Origin: an uncultured Winogradskyella sp.
GTDB taxonomy: Bacteria; Bacteroidota; Bacteroidia; Flavobacteriales; Flavobacteriaceae
DNA length: 64,000 nt
Direction of reading: 5' to 3'
NCBI RefSeq assembly: GCF_947501905.1
Contig: NZ_CANMXL010000001.1
Coordinates: forward strand, 248,001-312,000
Below, piece after piece: positions 56,494 through 64,000 of the stretch. How positions within the stretch are numbered: the first letter of the stretch is position 1; the number at the start of each line of letters is the position of its first letter. Made by a program: the position numbers and the translations under genes. The notes beneath the pieces are model-generated. The model had not been told where the DNA came from. It saw only the letters and a list, made by a program, of their open reading frames with translations, and ran no database searches.

Positions 56494-57285
56494 TTAATCG
56501 TCTTTTGAATTTAAGTTTAGCTTGTAGGCTTTCAATTTTTCATTAAAAAATGGAATAACTTCTGATGGATCATTACGATTACAGATATTTTTAAACTTTA
56601 AATCATCCATACAAAAGTAGAAATAATCTGCTTTTTGAGGTTCAGTAAATTCTTCTTTATCAAATATACTTTCAGAATAAAAATCTCGCATACGCTTCAT
56701 ACATTTATCTTTTTCATCTAACTCAACAATTGCCTTAAGCTTTTTTGTGCGTCCACTAACTTTATTTAGTAGCTTATGAAAATTAACACCAAAGCCTAGC
56801 CCAACATATCCCCAATTTCCGGCATCTGCATCTGCAAGCTTTCGTTCTGGTATGGTTTTGGGTTTACCTGTATAACCTGGAATGCCTAAATCGTAAAAAT
56901 TAACCTCATCTTTTAATTCTACATTCCCAATATCAGAACCGATATTTCCGGTAAGGATTTCACCAACTACAACCTCTTCTAACTCATTAACCTTTTCTAT
57001 TAGATAGATTCTTAAAGCTCGGGATTCGAAAAACTCTTGTCCTAAAACAATCTCTTTTGTTTGATATTTTAATGCAGATATTGTTAGCGTATCTTTAGGT
57101 TTAGCTAATATTTCAAAGCTTCCATCCGTATTGGTTACTGTATATTTTACAGAAGATTTATTGAGTATGTGCACACCTTCAACATCTCCATTAGCTAAAA
57201 CAACACCTCTTAGAGTCTTTAGTTGTGCATTAACTGTACCAGCTAGAACAATTAAGATTATAAATATGTTAGTCTTTTTTGTCAT
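56494..57285 (-). CDS. CarboxypepD_reg-like secreted protein, copy 3
   Basis: 263 aa. Signal peptide (about 1-21), a CarboxypepD_reg-like beta-sandwich (about 24-95, GVVLANGDVEGVHILN, TVTNTDGSFEI, DTLTISALKYQTKEIV) and a family-specific C-terminal half with FYDLGIPGYTGKPKTIPERK. Clearly paralogous to the upstream neighbour. The domain alone lacks any catalytic site. Overlaps the upstream gene by 17 bp. Confidence 0.85.
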   Translation of the reverse strand: MTKKTNIFIILIVLAGTVNAQLKTLRGVVLANGDVEGVHILNKSSVKYTVTNTDGSFEILAKPKDTLTISALKYQTKEIVLGQEFFESRALRIYLIEKVNELEEVVVGEILTGNIGSDIGNVELKDEVNFYDLGIPGYTGKPKTIPERKLADADAGNWGYVGLGFGVNFHKLLNKVSGRTKKLKAIVELDEKDKCMKRMRDFYSESIFDKEEFTEPQKADYFYFCMDDLKFKNICNRNDPSEVIPFFNEKLKAYKLNLNSKDD

Positions 57286-58048
57286 TTGAGGCCAACTGAA
57301 TTTTGAATAATTTAAGTTCTTCTTTTAGGAACGTTATTGGTGTCAATACATTATCTGCATTGCAGGCATCTTGGAGTTTCTCACTATCCATGATAAAATT
57401 AAAAAATCTATTTTGTAACTCTTCTGAAAAACCTTCTCCTTCAAAAATTATATTTTGGTAAGCAGCTTTTAATTTCTCTACGCATTTTATTTTTCTATCT
57501 AATTTAATACGCTGTTTAAGCATTTTTGTTCGACCTGTAATTGCATTAATAATTGGATTAAGAGGAACTAACCCACCACCAGATGTCGCTTCAGCTAGCT
57601 TGCGTTCATTTAGTGTTTTTGGCTTACCTGTATATCCCGGAATACCTAAATCATAAAAATTAATAGACTCTTCAATCTCTTGATTTTTAATATCTGATCC
57701 CAAATCACCAGTAAGTATTTTACCTACTACTACTTGGTCTAATTGGGTAATATTCTCAGTAAGAAAAATTTCTACTACTTTTTTTGTTAGTATAGATTTA
57801 TCAATAACTATCTCTTTGGTCTTATATCTTAATCCAGAAATGGTTAGTGTATCATTAAATTTAGCTGGAATCACAAAACTACCATCAGTATTTGTAACTG
57901 TGTATTTTAAAGCCGTCTTATTTAATATATGAATGCCCTCAACCTCGCCATTACCAATAACTTTACCTTCTAAATCTATTAATTGAGCAGATGCGGCAAC
58001 ACTTAGACATAAAGTGAATACTAAAATCAAATAAAAACGTATTCTCAC
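57269..58048 (-). CDS. CarboxypepD_reg-like secreted protein, copy 2
   Basis: 259 aa with a GTG start coupled to the preceding stop (GTGA). Same two-part build as copy 3, including the shared FYDLGIPGYTGKPKTLNERK block and EVEGIHILNK. Signal peptide (about 1-21). Pairwise the two copies are alike along the whole length, so they arose by recent tandem duplication. Confidence 0.85.
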   Translation of the reverse strand: MRIRFYLILVFTLCLSVAASAQLIDLEGKVIGNGEVEGIHILNKTALKYTVTNTDGSFVIPAKFNDTLTISGLRYKTKEIVIDKSILTKKVVEIFLTENITQLDQVVVGKILTGDLGSDIKNQEIEESINFYDLGIPGYTGKPKTLNERKLAEATSGGGLVPLNPIINAITGRTKMLKQRIKLDRKIKCVEKLKAAYQNIIFEGEGFSEELQNRFFNFIMDSEKLQDACNADNVLTPITFLKEELKLFKIQLASNDKKD

Positions 58049-58830
58049 TCTCTAGACAATAAAAATAATTGACTTTCTTTCTCGAGAAATTCAATAAGAA
58101 ATATTTCATTCTTACGTAATAAGAGTGATTTTTCATATCCCTTATCTTCAATGTATTCTATGAAAGCTTCAGTTAAATCTGTTGGTATTTTAAAGTTGTC
58201 TTTTAAAAAATTTGCGCTGTAACGCTTAGCAATAAGACTCTGCTTTTCTTCAAGAAGCTCAACTTCGGTTTTTGGTGCTCCTTTTTTCTTTAAGAAAAGA
58301 CTGAAGAGATTAGCTATGTTTAAGCCATTTCTAAATCTATTTTCGTCTAAAAGTGGGTCGTCTATTTTTGTTTTGTTATCTGCTGAAAACTTGTAATCAT
58401 CGAAATCTTCTTGGCCTTTATATATTTCTGCCATTTCAACATTATAAGTTCTAACTGCTTCAACATCTACATTAATATTGCCTGATAAATCATACGGTAA
58501 TACAATAACCTCATCGAGTTTATTTACTTCTTCTACCAAGCGTACAGATACTTGTCTCGATTTGATAATACGCTTATCTATGGTTATTGTAAAATCTTTG
58601 AATTGCAATGCTCCAAAAGCCAGAATGTCATTTTCAGCGACATCAATCTTAAATGCGCCATTCTCGTCAGTAGTAACACCTTTGTTTGAGCTTTGGTTAT
58701 AAACAGTAATACCTTCTTTATCTTCAGTCTCAACATTAATACGTCCATTGATTTCTACCCGTTGGGTTTCTTGGGTATAGCCAATGGTAGTTATAAAAAT
58801 TAAAATAAAGGAAAAAACTGCGTTTCTCAT
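58045..58830 (-). CDS. CarboxypepD_reg-like secreted protein, copy 1 (diverged)
   Basis: 261 aa. Signal peptide, CarboxypepD_reg-like domain (INVETEDKEGITVYNQSSNKG, TTDENGAFKIDV), then a C-terminal half that shares layout but not the FYDLGIPGYTG block (it reads YNVEMAEIYKGQEDFDDYKF). The most diverged of the three tandem genes and the first in the run, which continues to the DUF6702 and M1 peptidase genes. Confidence 0.82.
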   Translation of the reverse strand: MRNAVFSFILIFITTIGYTQETQRVEINGRINVETEDKEGITVYNQSSNKGVTTDENGAFKIDVAENDILAFGALQFKDFTITIDKRIIKSRQVSVRLVEEVNKLDEVIVLPYDLSGNINVDVEAVRTYNVEMAEIYKGQEDFDDYKFSADNKTKIDDPLLDENRFRNGLNIANLFSLFLKKKGAPKTEVELLEEKQSLIAKRYSANFLKDNFKIPTDLTEAFIEYIEDKGYEKSLLLRKNEIFLIEFLEKESQLFLLSRE

Positions 58831-58983
58831 GGTTGGTTAATCTTAGTTATATAAATGTCGGGGTTGAAATCTTAAAAAGATAATAAGTGCGTGGTAAAAT
58901 TTTGTTAAATGATAATATATGCTTTAGATACAAACACCTATTTTTACAGTAGAACTAGAAATCAATTCAAAAATTATAACACT

Positions 58984-59691
58984 TTGAAATCAGTAATTAT
59001 TGCCAGCACATCCACAATACATGGGAGTGGTTATCTTGAATACCTTTTAGATAATCTCAAGCAACATTTTAGTGGAATAGAAGAAATCATCTTTGTACCA
59101 TACGCCAGACCTGGTGGAATATCTCATGACGAATATACTGCTATTGCTACAAAAGCTTTTGCTAAAATAGACATCAAGGTTAAAGGGTTACATGAGTTTA
59201 ATAACCCAATTGATGCAATTAAAAAAGCTAAAGGAATTTTTACTGGTGGAGGTAATACCTTTGTTCTCGTAAATCAGCTCTATAAAAACAAAATTTTACA
59301 GCTATTAAAAGATGTTATAGAAAATGGTACACCGTATTTGGGCACAAGTGCTGGCAGTAATATTTGTGGACTCACTATGAATACGACTAATGATATGCCT
59401 ATTGTATATCCACCAAGTTTTAAAACTCTTGGAATAGTACCATTTAATATTAATCCACATTATTTAGACCCCATTGAAGGAAGCACTCATATGGGTGAAA
59501 CTCGCGAAACCCGAATAAAAGAGTTTCATAAATTTAATACGCAACCTGTTATAGGAATTCGAGAAGGTAGCTGGATAGAAGTAAAAAATAAATCAATAAC
59601 CTTAAGAGGCAATTTAGATGCAAGGATTTTTATGCATGATAAGCCGCCTTACGAAATTGAAACTAATACTAATTTGGAATTTTTAAAATAA
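58984..59691 (+). CDS. pepE: Peptidase E (alpha-aspartyl dipeptidase, S51)
   Basis: 235 aa from TTG 58984, where homology to PepE begins (LKSVIIASTSTIHGSG). An ATG at 58909 would add 25 residues without family support. Catalytic Ser in the nucleophile elbow GTSAGSN, GGGNTFVLVNQL and the NPHYLDP loop match S51. Cytoplasmic; splits dipeptides with N-terminal Asp. Confidence 0.85.
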   Translation: MKSVIIASTSTIHGSGYLEYLLDNLKQHFSGIEEIIFVPYARPGGISHDEYTAIATKAFAKIDIKVKGLHEFNNPIDAIKKAKGIFTGGGNTFVLVNQLYKNKILQLLKDVIENGTPYLGTSAGSNICGLTMNTTNDMPIVYPPSFKTLGIVPFNINPHYLDPIEGSTHMGETRETRIKEFHKFNTQPVIGIREGSWIEVKNKSITLRGNLDARIFMHDKPPYEIETNTNLEFLK

Positions 59692-60117
59692 CTACAAATG
59701 TTTAAAGAAATGGTAACCCCAAATTTCCATACCCTCATTATAGTAAAATTTGTGCGAAGGGTAATTGTTAACATAAGTATTTAACTCCATAGAATTACAC
59801 CCTATGGATTGGCAATAATTATTAATCCATTGCATAAACTTTTTACCTAAACCTTTACTTCTATATTCATCTGAGATATAAACATGATCTAGCTCAACGG
59901 ATTTACCAACATAATGTCTTGTGCAGAACCAAAGTCCTGTTACGCCAATAAGCTTTTCTTTATCAAAAATTCCAGCACACTTATAGTTTTGCTCAACCAT
60001 TTCTTGAAATCTTTCTTTCAAAAGAGTTTCTGATATACGACCTTCATTTAATTCATAAACTAATGGTATTACTATACCTATATTTTTAGCTTCAATTAAT
60101 CTAAAAGATATACTCAT
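59692..60117 (-). CDS. GNAT-family N-acetyltransferase
   Basis: 141 aa. Acetyl-CoA pyrophosphate loop RSKGLGKK (about 86-93) after the VYISDEYR strand, then NYCQSIGCNSMELNTYVNNYPSHKFYYNEGMEIWGYHF, the usual GNAT C-terminal half. Substrate unknown. Convergent with pepE: the stops are adjacent without overlap. Confidence 0.9.
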   Translation of the reverse strand: MSISFRLIEAKNIGIVIPLVYELNEGRISETLLKERFQEMVEQNYKCAGIFDKEKLIGVTGLWFCTRHYVGKSVELDHVYISDEYRSKGLGKKFMQWINNYCQSIGCNSMELNTYVNNYPSHKFYYNEGMEIWGYHFFKHL

Positions 60118-60444
60118 AAATAATTTTATATTCTTTAAAGATAACCTTAAACAGTTTATTTCTAAAAATAAAAAATATTAATAACCACAGAATAATTTTT
60201 GCAAAAAATCATCAAAAAATTGACTAAATCTCATAAGTATGTTATTTATCGATGAAAAAAGTTTTTTAACGAAATAACGAGCGCGTCCTTGTAGGATAAT
60301 CTCTACTTTATAAAGGGATACGATATTTTTATCGTGCATTAATTATTATTGTTAATAACTAGTTAATATCAAAAAAAAGTCAAACATTTCATAGGTTGTT
60401 TTTTCACTATTTTTACCATAACACAATATTCCCTCAAAGTAGAA
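60118..60444. other. 327-bp AT-rich divergent intergenic region
   Basis: No gene is supportable. It holds a weak hairpin ACGAT-ATTTTT-ATCGT (60320-60335), a direct repeat TAACGA / TAACGA (about 60267-60280), an A6-G-T6 hairpin near 60256, and TAATTTTTG (60194), a one-base-too-long version of the -7 box. It must contain the promoters for the GNAT gene and the surface-protein run, but I cannot point to them. Confidence 0.5.
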
Positions 60445-61386
60445 TTGTCTAATAATTTTAAAACATCGGTCGTTTTAATTTTGTTGGGTATCATACCTGT
60501 ATTGTCTTTTTCACAAGTCAAGATTGGTGATAACCCTGCACTTATTGACTCTAATTCTGTCTTAGAATTAGAGAGCAATAACAAAGTATTTGTACTTACT
60601 CGACTTTCTGACGCTCAAATAAATACACTCGCACCTCTTCCAGGAGCTTTGGTTTACAACATAGACTTAGAATGCATTTTTGCCTTTGATGGTCTTAATT
60701 GGAAAAACTTATGCGATCAACCCACAATTAGTGTTTCAAATACAGCGCCAATTAATAATGAGATTGGAGACTACTGGTTTAACCCAACAAATAATATTGC
60801 TAGCATTTGGAATGGCACAGAGTGGCTTCCTATAAACATTAATCCTAGAAGCGGTAGTGGACCTCCAGACAACACACTACTAGATAATCCCGTAGCTGGA
60901 GATATATATGTCAATGAAGATAATGGTGATTTATTTACCTATGATGGCACAAATTGGATTATGGTAAATCAGGTTTTAAATGCAGACAATGGTGTAACCA
61001 TAACTAGTAATACTATTCAATTAGGTGGTGCGCTAATTACACCAACAGTAATCACAACAGATAGCACTAACACTTTGGCTTTACAAGGTTTACAAAACAC
61101 AACCCTAGACGGAACAAATAGTGTTGTTGTTGTAGATAATACTACAGGTGAATTAGCCCAAGTATCAGCTACAAACATAGTACAGCAACAGCAAGTCGTA
61201 ATTATCGCTACAGAAGGGCAATCGCAATTTACCACACCACTAAATGCTCTAGATATAAATAAAATTGACGTCTATAGAAACGGTGCAAGAATAGCCTTTA
61301 CAATAATAAATGCAACAACAATAGAAGTTGAACCTGAAGCCATTTGCTTTGCAGGTGATGAAATAAGAATAGTACAATTAAATTAA
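60445..61386 (+). CDS. Secreted surface/adhesin-like protein A
   Basis: 313 aa, TTG start. Signal peptide (about 1-23, ending SFSQ). The N-terminal region (IDSNSVLELESNNKVFVLTR, PGALVYNIDLECIFAFDGLN) is the common opening of flavobacterial surface fibres. Two short Tyr/Trp repeats (GDYWFNPTNNIASIWNGTEW and GDIYVNEDNGDLFTYDGTNW) follow, then a beta-rich part and a C-terminal domain with VYRNGARIAF shared with protein B. No T9SS C-terminal sorting domain is visible. Confidence 0.75.
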   Translation: MSNNFKTSVVLILLGIIPVLSFSQVKIGDNPALIDSNSVLELESNNKVFVLTRLSDAQINTLAPLPGALVYNIDLECIFAFDGLNWKNLCDQPTISVSNTAPINNEIGDYWFNPTNNIASIWNGTEWLPININPRSGSGPPDNTLLDNPVAGDIYVNEDNGDLFTYDGTNWIMVNQVLNADNGVTITSNTIQLGGALITPTVITTDSTNTLALQGLQNTTLDGTNSVVVVDNTTGELAQVSATNIVQQQQVVIIATEGQSQFTTPLNALDINKIDVYRNGARIAFTIINATTIEVEPEAICFAGDEIRIVQLN

Positions 61387-61428
61387 ATATAACCAAATCA
61401 AAAATTGATAATTAAAAACAAGTAAAAA

Positions 61429-62121
61429 ATGAAAACAAATTTTTTAAAATTAGGATTAGTATTAGTAGCTATATTAACCTTTAGCCTAGGTAATGCTCAA
61501 CAAACAACAGGTGATGTTGGAAAAGGTGAAGATGTTAGTCAATCTAGTGTACTTAACGGGACTGTAAGAGTTATTGACAACAAAGGGACAAAGAAGTTTC
61601 TTCAAGTTCAGAATGGCTTAACTATTCTAACAGATGCTACGCCAGATGGCGGATACGTATCTACATGGCAATTAGGTGGTACATTAACAAATGACACTTA
61701 CATTACAGCTGACGGCAATGTTTTTGCACTTGATGGGTTAACTCTTGAGACTGGAGCAGCTTCAACAAATGCTGTTGATGCAGAAAATGCTCAAGGTGGA
61801 GGAGCAACTGGTACTGGATGGACAATTCTTGTACGTGATGAAGCTACTGGAGAAACAAGAAAAATACTAGCAACAGATATTATACAAAGTGGACAAGAGA
61901 GTTTTACTGCCACAGCTGGACAAACAGCTTATCCTCTAACTGGAGCACCAGTATTACCAGCTTTTAGTCAAGTATGGGTATTTAGGAATGGTGCTAAACT
62001 AGTTGCAAATGTAGATTACACTGTAGCTGGGTCTACTGTTACATTAGTACCTAGCACAACCGCACCAAACGATTGGGCTGTATTAGCAGATGATGTTATC
62101 GAAGTTCAATTCGTTAAGTAA
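61429..62121 (+). CDS. Secreted beta-rich surface protein B
   Basis: 230 aa. Signal peptide (about 1-23, ending GNAQ). Middle part is Gly/Thr/Ala-rich (TLTNDTYITADGNVFALDG). The C-terminal domain (about 150-230) with TAGQTAYPLTG, VWVFRNGAKLVANVDYTVAG and DDVIEVQFVK looks like a phage-tail-fibre-type beta module. Shares the opening VRVIDNKGT with protein C. 42 bp after protein A, same strand. Confidence 0.72.
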   Translation: MKTNFLKLGLVLVAILTFSLGNAQQTTGDVGKGEDVSQSSVLNGTVRVIDNKGTKKFLQVQNGLTILTDATPDGGYVSTWQLGGTLTNDTYITADGNVFALDGLTLETGAASTNAVDAENAQGGGATGTGWTILVRDEATGETRKILATDIIQSGQESFTATAGQTAYPLTGAPVLPAFSQVWVFRNGAKLVANVDYTVAGSTVTLVPSTTAPNDWAVLADDVIEVQFVK

Positions 62122-62128
62122 TAACTAA

Positions 62129-62698
62129 ATGCGAATTTCCTTGTTTAAAAAATTTAATTATATAGTTCTAACCTTGACGTTGACTACATTTTCTGTAGTC
62201 AACGCTCAAGACGTTAGAGTGATTGATAACAAGGGAACTATTCGTGAGCTTTTTGTACCTTCTGTAAGTGAGCGTTTTCCAAACGCAAACCAAACAGTAA
62301 CTGAAGCCACTACATTTACTACCATTAACTTCCAAAGTCAAGATTTTGCTCCAGACGTTAATGACTACACAAATGTTGCTAATGGTATTACGGTATTAAA
62401 TGATGGAAGATATAGAATAACTTTCAGGATAACATCTGAGGTTGTAAACAACTCTAGAGTTGGTGGCGAATTCAGAATGACCAAAAATGGCATTGCAGTC
62501 AACAATACCTCATCATACACTTATCAAAGAAATAATCTTGTAGACAAAAACACGGTCACTGTAGTCAAAATTTTAGATTTAACGGCTAATGATGTTATTG
62601 GCGTAGAAGGGCGAGTATATAATAGTAGTAGAAATACAGCTGATAGTTTAACTATTCTTGCTGAAGGCAGCATGTTAACTGTAGAAAAAGTAAATTAA
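62129..62698 (+). CDS. Secreted jelly-roll-like surface protein C
   Basis: 189 aa. Signal peptide (about 1-26, ending VNAQ), then DVRVIDNKGT, and one domain whose pattern (NGITVLNDGRYRITFRI, FRMTKNGIAV, LDLTANDVIGVEG, GSMLTVEKVN) resembles the C1q/TNF-like jelly-roll heads of bacterial collagen-like fibres. This fold guess rests on pattern only. 7 bp after protein B, 2 bp before protein D. Confidence 0.68.
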   Translation: MRISLFKKFNYIVLTLTLTTFSVVNAQDVRVIDNKGTIRELFVPSVSERFPNANQTVTEATTFTTINFQSQDFAPDVNDYTNVANGITVLNDGRYRITFRITSEVVNNSRVGGEFRMTKNGIAVNNTSSYTYQRNNLVDKNTVTVVKILDLTANDVIGVEGRVYNSSRNTADSLTILAEGSMLTVEKVN

Positions 62699-62700
62699 AA

Positions 62701-63852
62701 ATGAGACTTTCATCCTATATATTAATCGTCTTTTTAGTTTCCGGTTTTTTTTCGTTTTCGCAAATACAAATTGTGAGCACTGATGTTGCGACAACCACTG
62801 ACGCAAGTGAAGGTGATTATTATATCACTACAGATACTAATGTGCTATATATTGGATTAGAAGACGGTACATTAAAATCCGTTGGTATTGTTACTCAAAT
62901 TGGTAGTACAGATGGAGAAGTTTTAGCTTGGAACACCACGACTAATCGATGGGAGCCAAGAGCTCCAACAACTGGAGCACTAACATTGACTACTGAAACT
63001 ATACACTCTGTAAACAGAGCTCGGATACTTTTACAAGCCAATACTAATATTAACTCGACCACAGTAACTACTATAACTCCCGCATCATTTCAACTCAATG
63101 AAACGGGTGCTACTATAGGCGGAAATATGCTTACCAATTTAGAAGGAAATCTAAGGTTTATAGTATACCCAAATTTGGTTTCTACAGGTAATGATAGAAC
63201 AAATTTTAATTGTAATTTTATTGTCAATGGCACAACAGTAGAGACAATATTTTCAGGACTTTATGCCAGAAATATATTAGACCACAGAGACACAGGTAGT
63301 GCAATTATATTTGAATATGAAAATGCAATATTAGCGGATACATTTTCTTTTCAACTCGCTAGAGAGACAACAAACACAGCACAAGTTTCTTTACTTAACA
63401 CCTCTAAAATTTTTATAGAGCAATTTGTCGAATTAGAAGCAGTAACAGCTGTATCTGCTCCTGTGGATTTAACCATAGCTCAAGGACCAACAGGACCTGC
63501 CGGACCAACAGGACCAACAGGACCTGCCGGACCAACAATTAGTGGGCCTTTAGATGTTTATCATGCTGCAGGTAATATAAATCAAACTGGAAGTATCAAT
63601 TACATCCAAGGTGCTAATATCATTAGGAATAGTGTAGGAAGTTATACTGTTACTCTAACCAATCCGCATCCAAATACAAATACATACCCCATTCTAATTA
63701 CTTTGGAACGTAATGCTGGTACAGATGACTATGGAGCAATGTATACAATTATTTCTAATACTATTTTTAATATAGAGATAAGAGAACAGGATGATGGTGG
63801 TGGTGGTGGTGTTCTCAGAGATTCAAGTTTTAGCTTTTATGTTCCATTTTAA
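62701..63852 (+). CDS. Secreted surface protein D with collagen-like tract
   Basis: 383 aa. Signal peptide (about 1-20, ending FSFSQ). Short Tyr-rich repeat EGDYYITTDTNVLYIGLEDG, a jelly-roll-like domain (about 95-250), then six collagen triplets (residues 262-279: GPT GPA GPT GPT GPA GPT), and a second beta domain (about 280-383). The triplets and flanking heads suggest a trimeric stalked surface fibre. Confidence 0.75.
   Translation: MRLSSYILIVFLVSGFFSFSQIQIVSTDVATTTDASEGDYYITTDTNVLYIGLEDGTLKSVGIVTQIGSTDGEVLAWNTTTNRWEPRAPTTGALTLTTETIHSVNRARILLQANTNINSTTVTTITPASFQLNETGATIGGNMLTNLEGNLRFIVYPNLVSTGNDRTNFNCNFIVNGTTVETIFSGLYARNILDHRDTGSAIIFEYENAILADTFSFQLARETTNTAQVSLLNTSKIFIEQFVELEAVTAVSAPVDLTIAQGPTGPAGPTGPTGPAGPTISGPLDVYHAAGNINQTGSINYIQGANIIRNSVGSYTVTLTNPHPNTNTYPILITLERNAGTDDYGAMYTIISNTIFNIEIREQDDGGGGGVLRDSSFSFYVPF
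63484..63537 (+). repeat. 9-bp-period collagen-coding repeat
   Basis: Units GGACCAACA and GGACCTGCC alternate over six triplets, encoding Gly-Pro-Thr and Gly-Pro-Ala. Near-identical units mean it could expand or contract by slippage. Confidence 0.85.
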
Positions 63853-63854
63853 TA

Positions 63855-64000
63855 ATGAAAAAAATCAATCTAATATTACTATCCTTTTTTTTCTCGTTTG
63901 GAATTGCTCAACCTGCATTACAAAATTCGGGTAATATCCAAATTCACCAAGATGGAGAAATGGGGTTTCATATTGACTTGGTAAATAATGGAACTTTTAA
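63855..64000 (+). CDS. Start of a large secreted surface protein, cut by the window end
   Basis: Open to the last base. ATG 63855, signal peptide (MKKINLILLSFFFSFGIAQ), then PALQNSGNIQIHQDGEMGFH, an opening that I recall from flavobacterial T9SS/gliding-type surface proteins. Only 48 codons are visible. It continues the run A-D with a 2-bp gap. Confidence 0.7.
   Translation, partial: MKKINLILLSFFFSFGIAQPALQNSGNIQIHQDGEMGFHIDLVNNGTF

Noticed and set aside
58909..58983. N-terminal extension of peptidase E from ATG 58909
   Set aside because: PepE homology starts at the TTG 58984; the extra 25 residues look like translated upstream sequence. An ATG start cannot be fully excluded.
60369..60584. 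Minus-strand reading frame over the start of surface protein A
   Set aside because: Overlaps the conserved signal peptide and N-terminal motif of the plus-strand gene and has no homology I recognise.
63484..63537. Short regular repeats as a possible CRISPR-like array
   Set aside because: They are in-frame collagen codons with a 9-bp period and no spacers.

Overview
The window looks like the chromosome of a low-GC, probably marine, member of the Flavobacteriaceae (Bacteroidota). The clues are exosortase XrtF with its partner, HYC_CC_PP, DUF6702 and DUF1573 proteins, a CarboxypepD_reg-type TonB-dependent receptor, a secG-groES-groEL neighbourhood, a TAnnTTTG-type promoter box, and secreted proteins with an N-terminal motif typical of flavobacterial surface proteins. 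Genes are tightly packed on both strands. I see no rRNA, tRNA, insertion sequence, prophage or CRISPR array.

Layout. 1-2875: end of a TPR-like protein, secG, then groES-groEL with their own promoter region. 2876-3166: hairpins, a terminator and a probable interspersed repeat. 3167-6661 (minus): CPBP protease, then an AraC regulator with three small downstream genes (two membrane proteins and an NmrA-like reductase). 6826-11013 (minus): XrtF pair, then a HYC_CC_PP / TonB receptor / heavy-metal-domain cluster, probably for copper, whose intergenic gaps are full of inverted repeats. 11106-14160: free-methionine-sulfoxide reductase and two tandem FtsX-type permeases. 14306-21563: purH, then the complete rod-shape operon mreBCD-mrdA-rodA. 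21622-35840: valS, a DUF1573 protein, an aspartyl protease with PDZ, an aminotransferase, murB, a sigma/anti-sigma pair, aqpZ, a glycosyltransferase-sigma factor-Nramp-like run, lipA and gap. 35868-41828: TPR hybrid histidine kinase, lpxK, a Nif3-like protein with a coiled-coil partner, and a lipoprotein MsrA. 41946-44923: small accessory genes.

45086-53204 is a nine-gene operon that reads as the 3-hydroxyanthranilate branch of tryptophan/kynurenine catabolism: kynureninase, kynurenine 3-monooxygenase, RidA-type deaminase, aldehyde dehydrogenase, secreted DcrB/PsbP-like protein, an SDR without the catalytic Tyr/Lys, 3-hydroxyanthranilate dioxygenase, ACMS decarboxylase and an O-methyltransferase. 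Then come tatA, an M1 peptidase, a DUF6702 protein, three tandem CarboxypepD_reg proteins, a peptidase E and a GNAT.

60445 to the window end holds a co-directional set of secreted proteins (one with a short collagen-like tract) that looks like a surface-fibre or adhesin locus running off the window. The observations I would look at first are this locus, the three-way-junction-like gap in the metal cluster, the kynurenine operon with its unexplained extra genes, the Nramp-like protein without its metal-binding motif, and the cysteine-free zinc-ribbon homologue.
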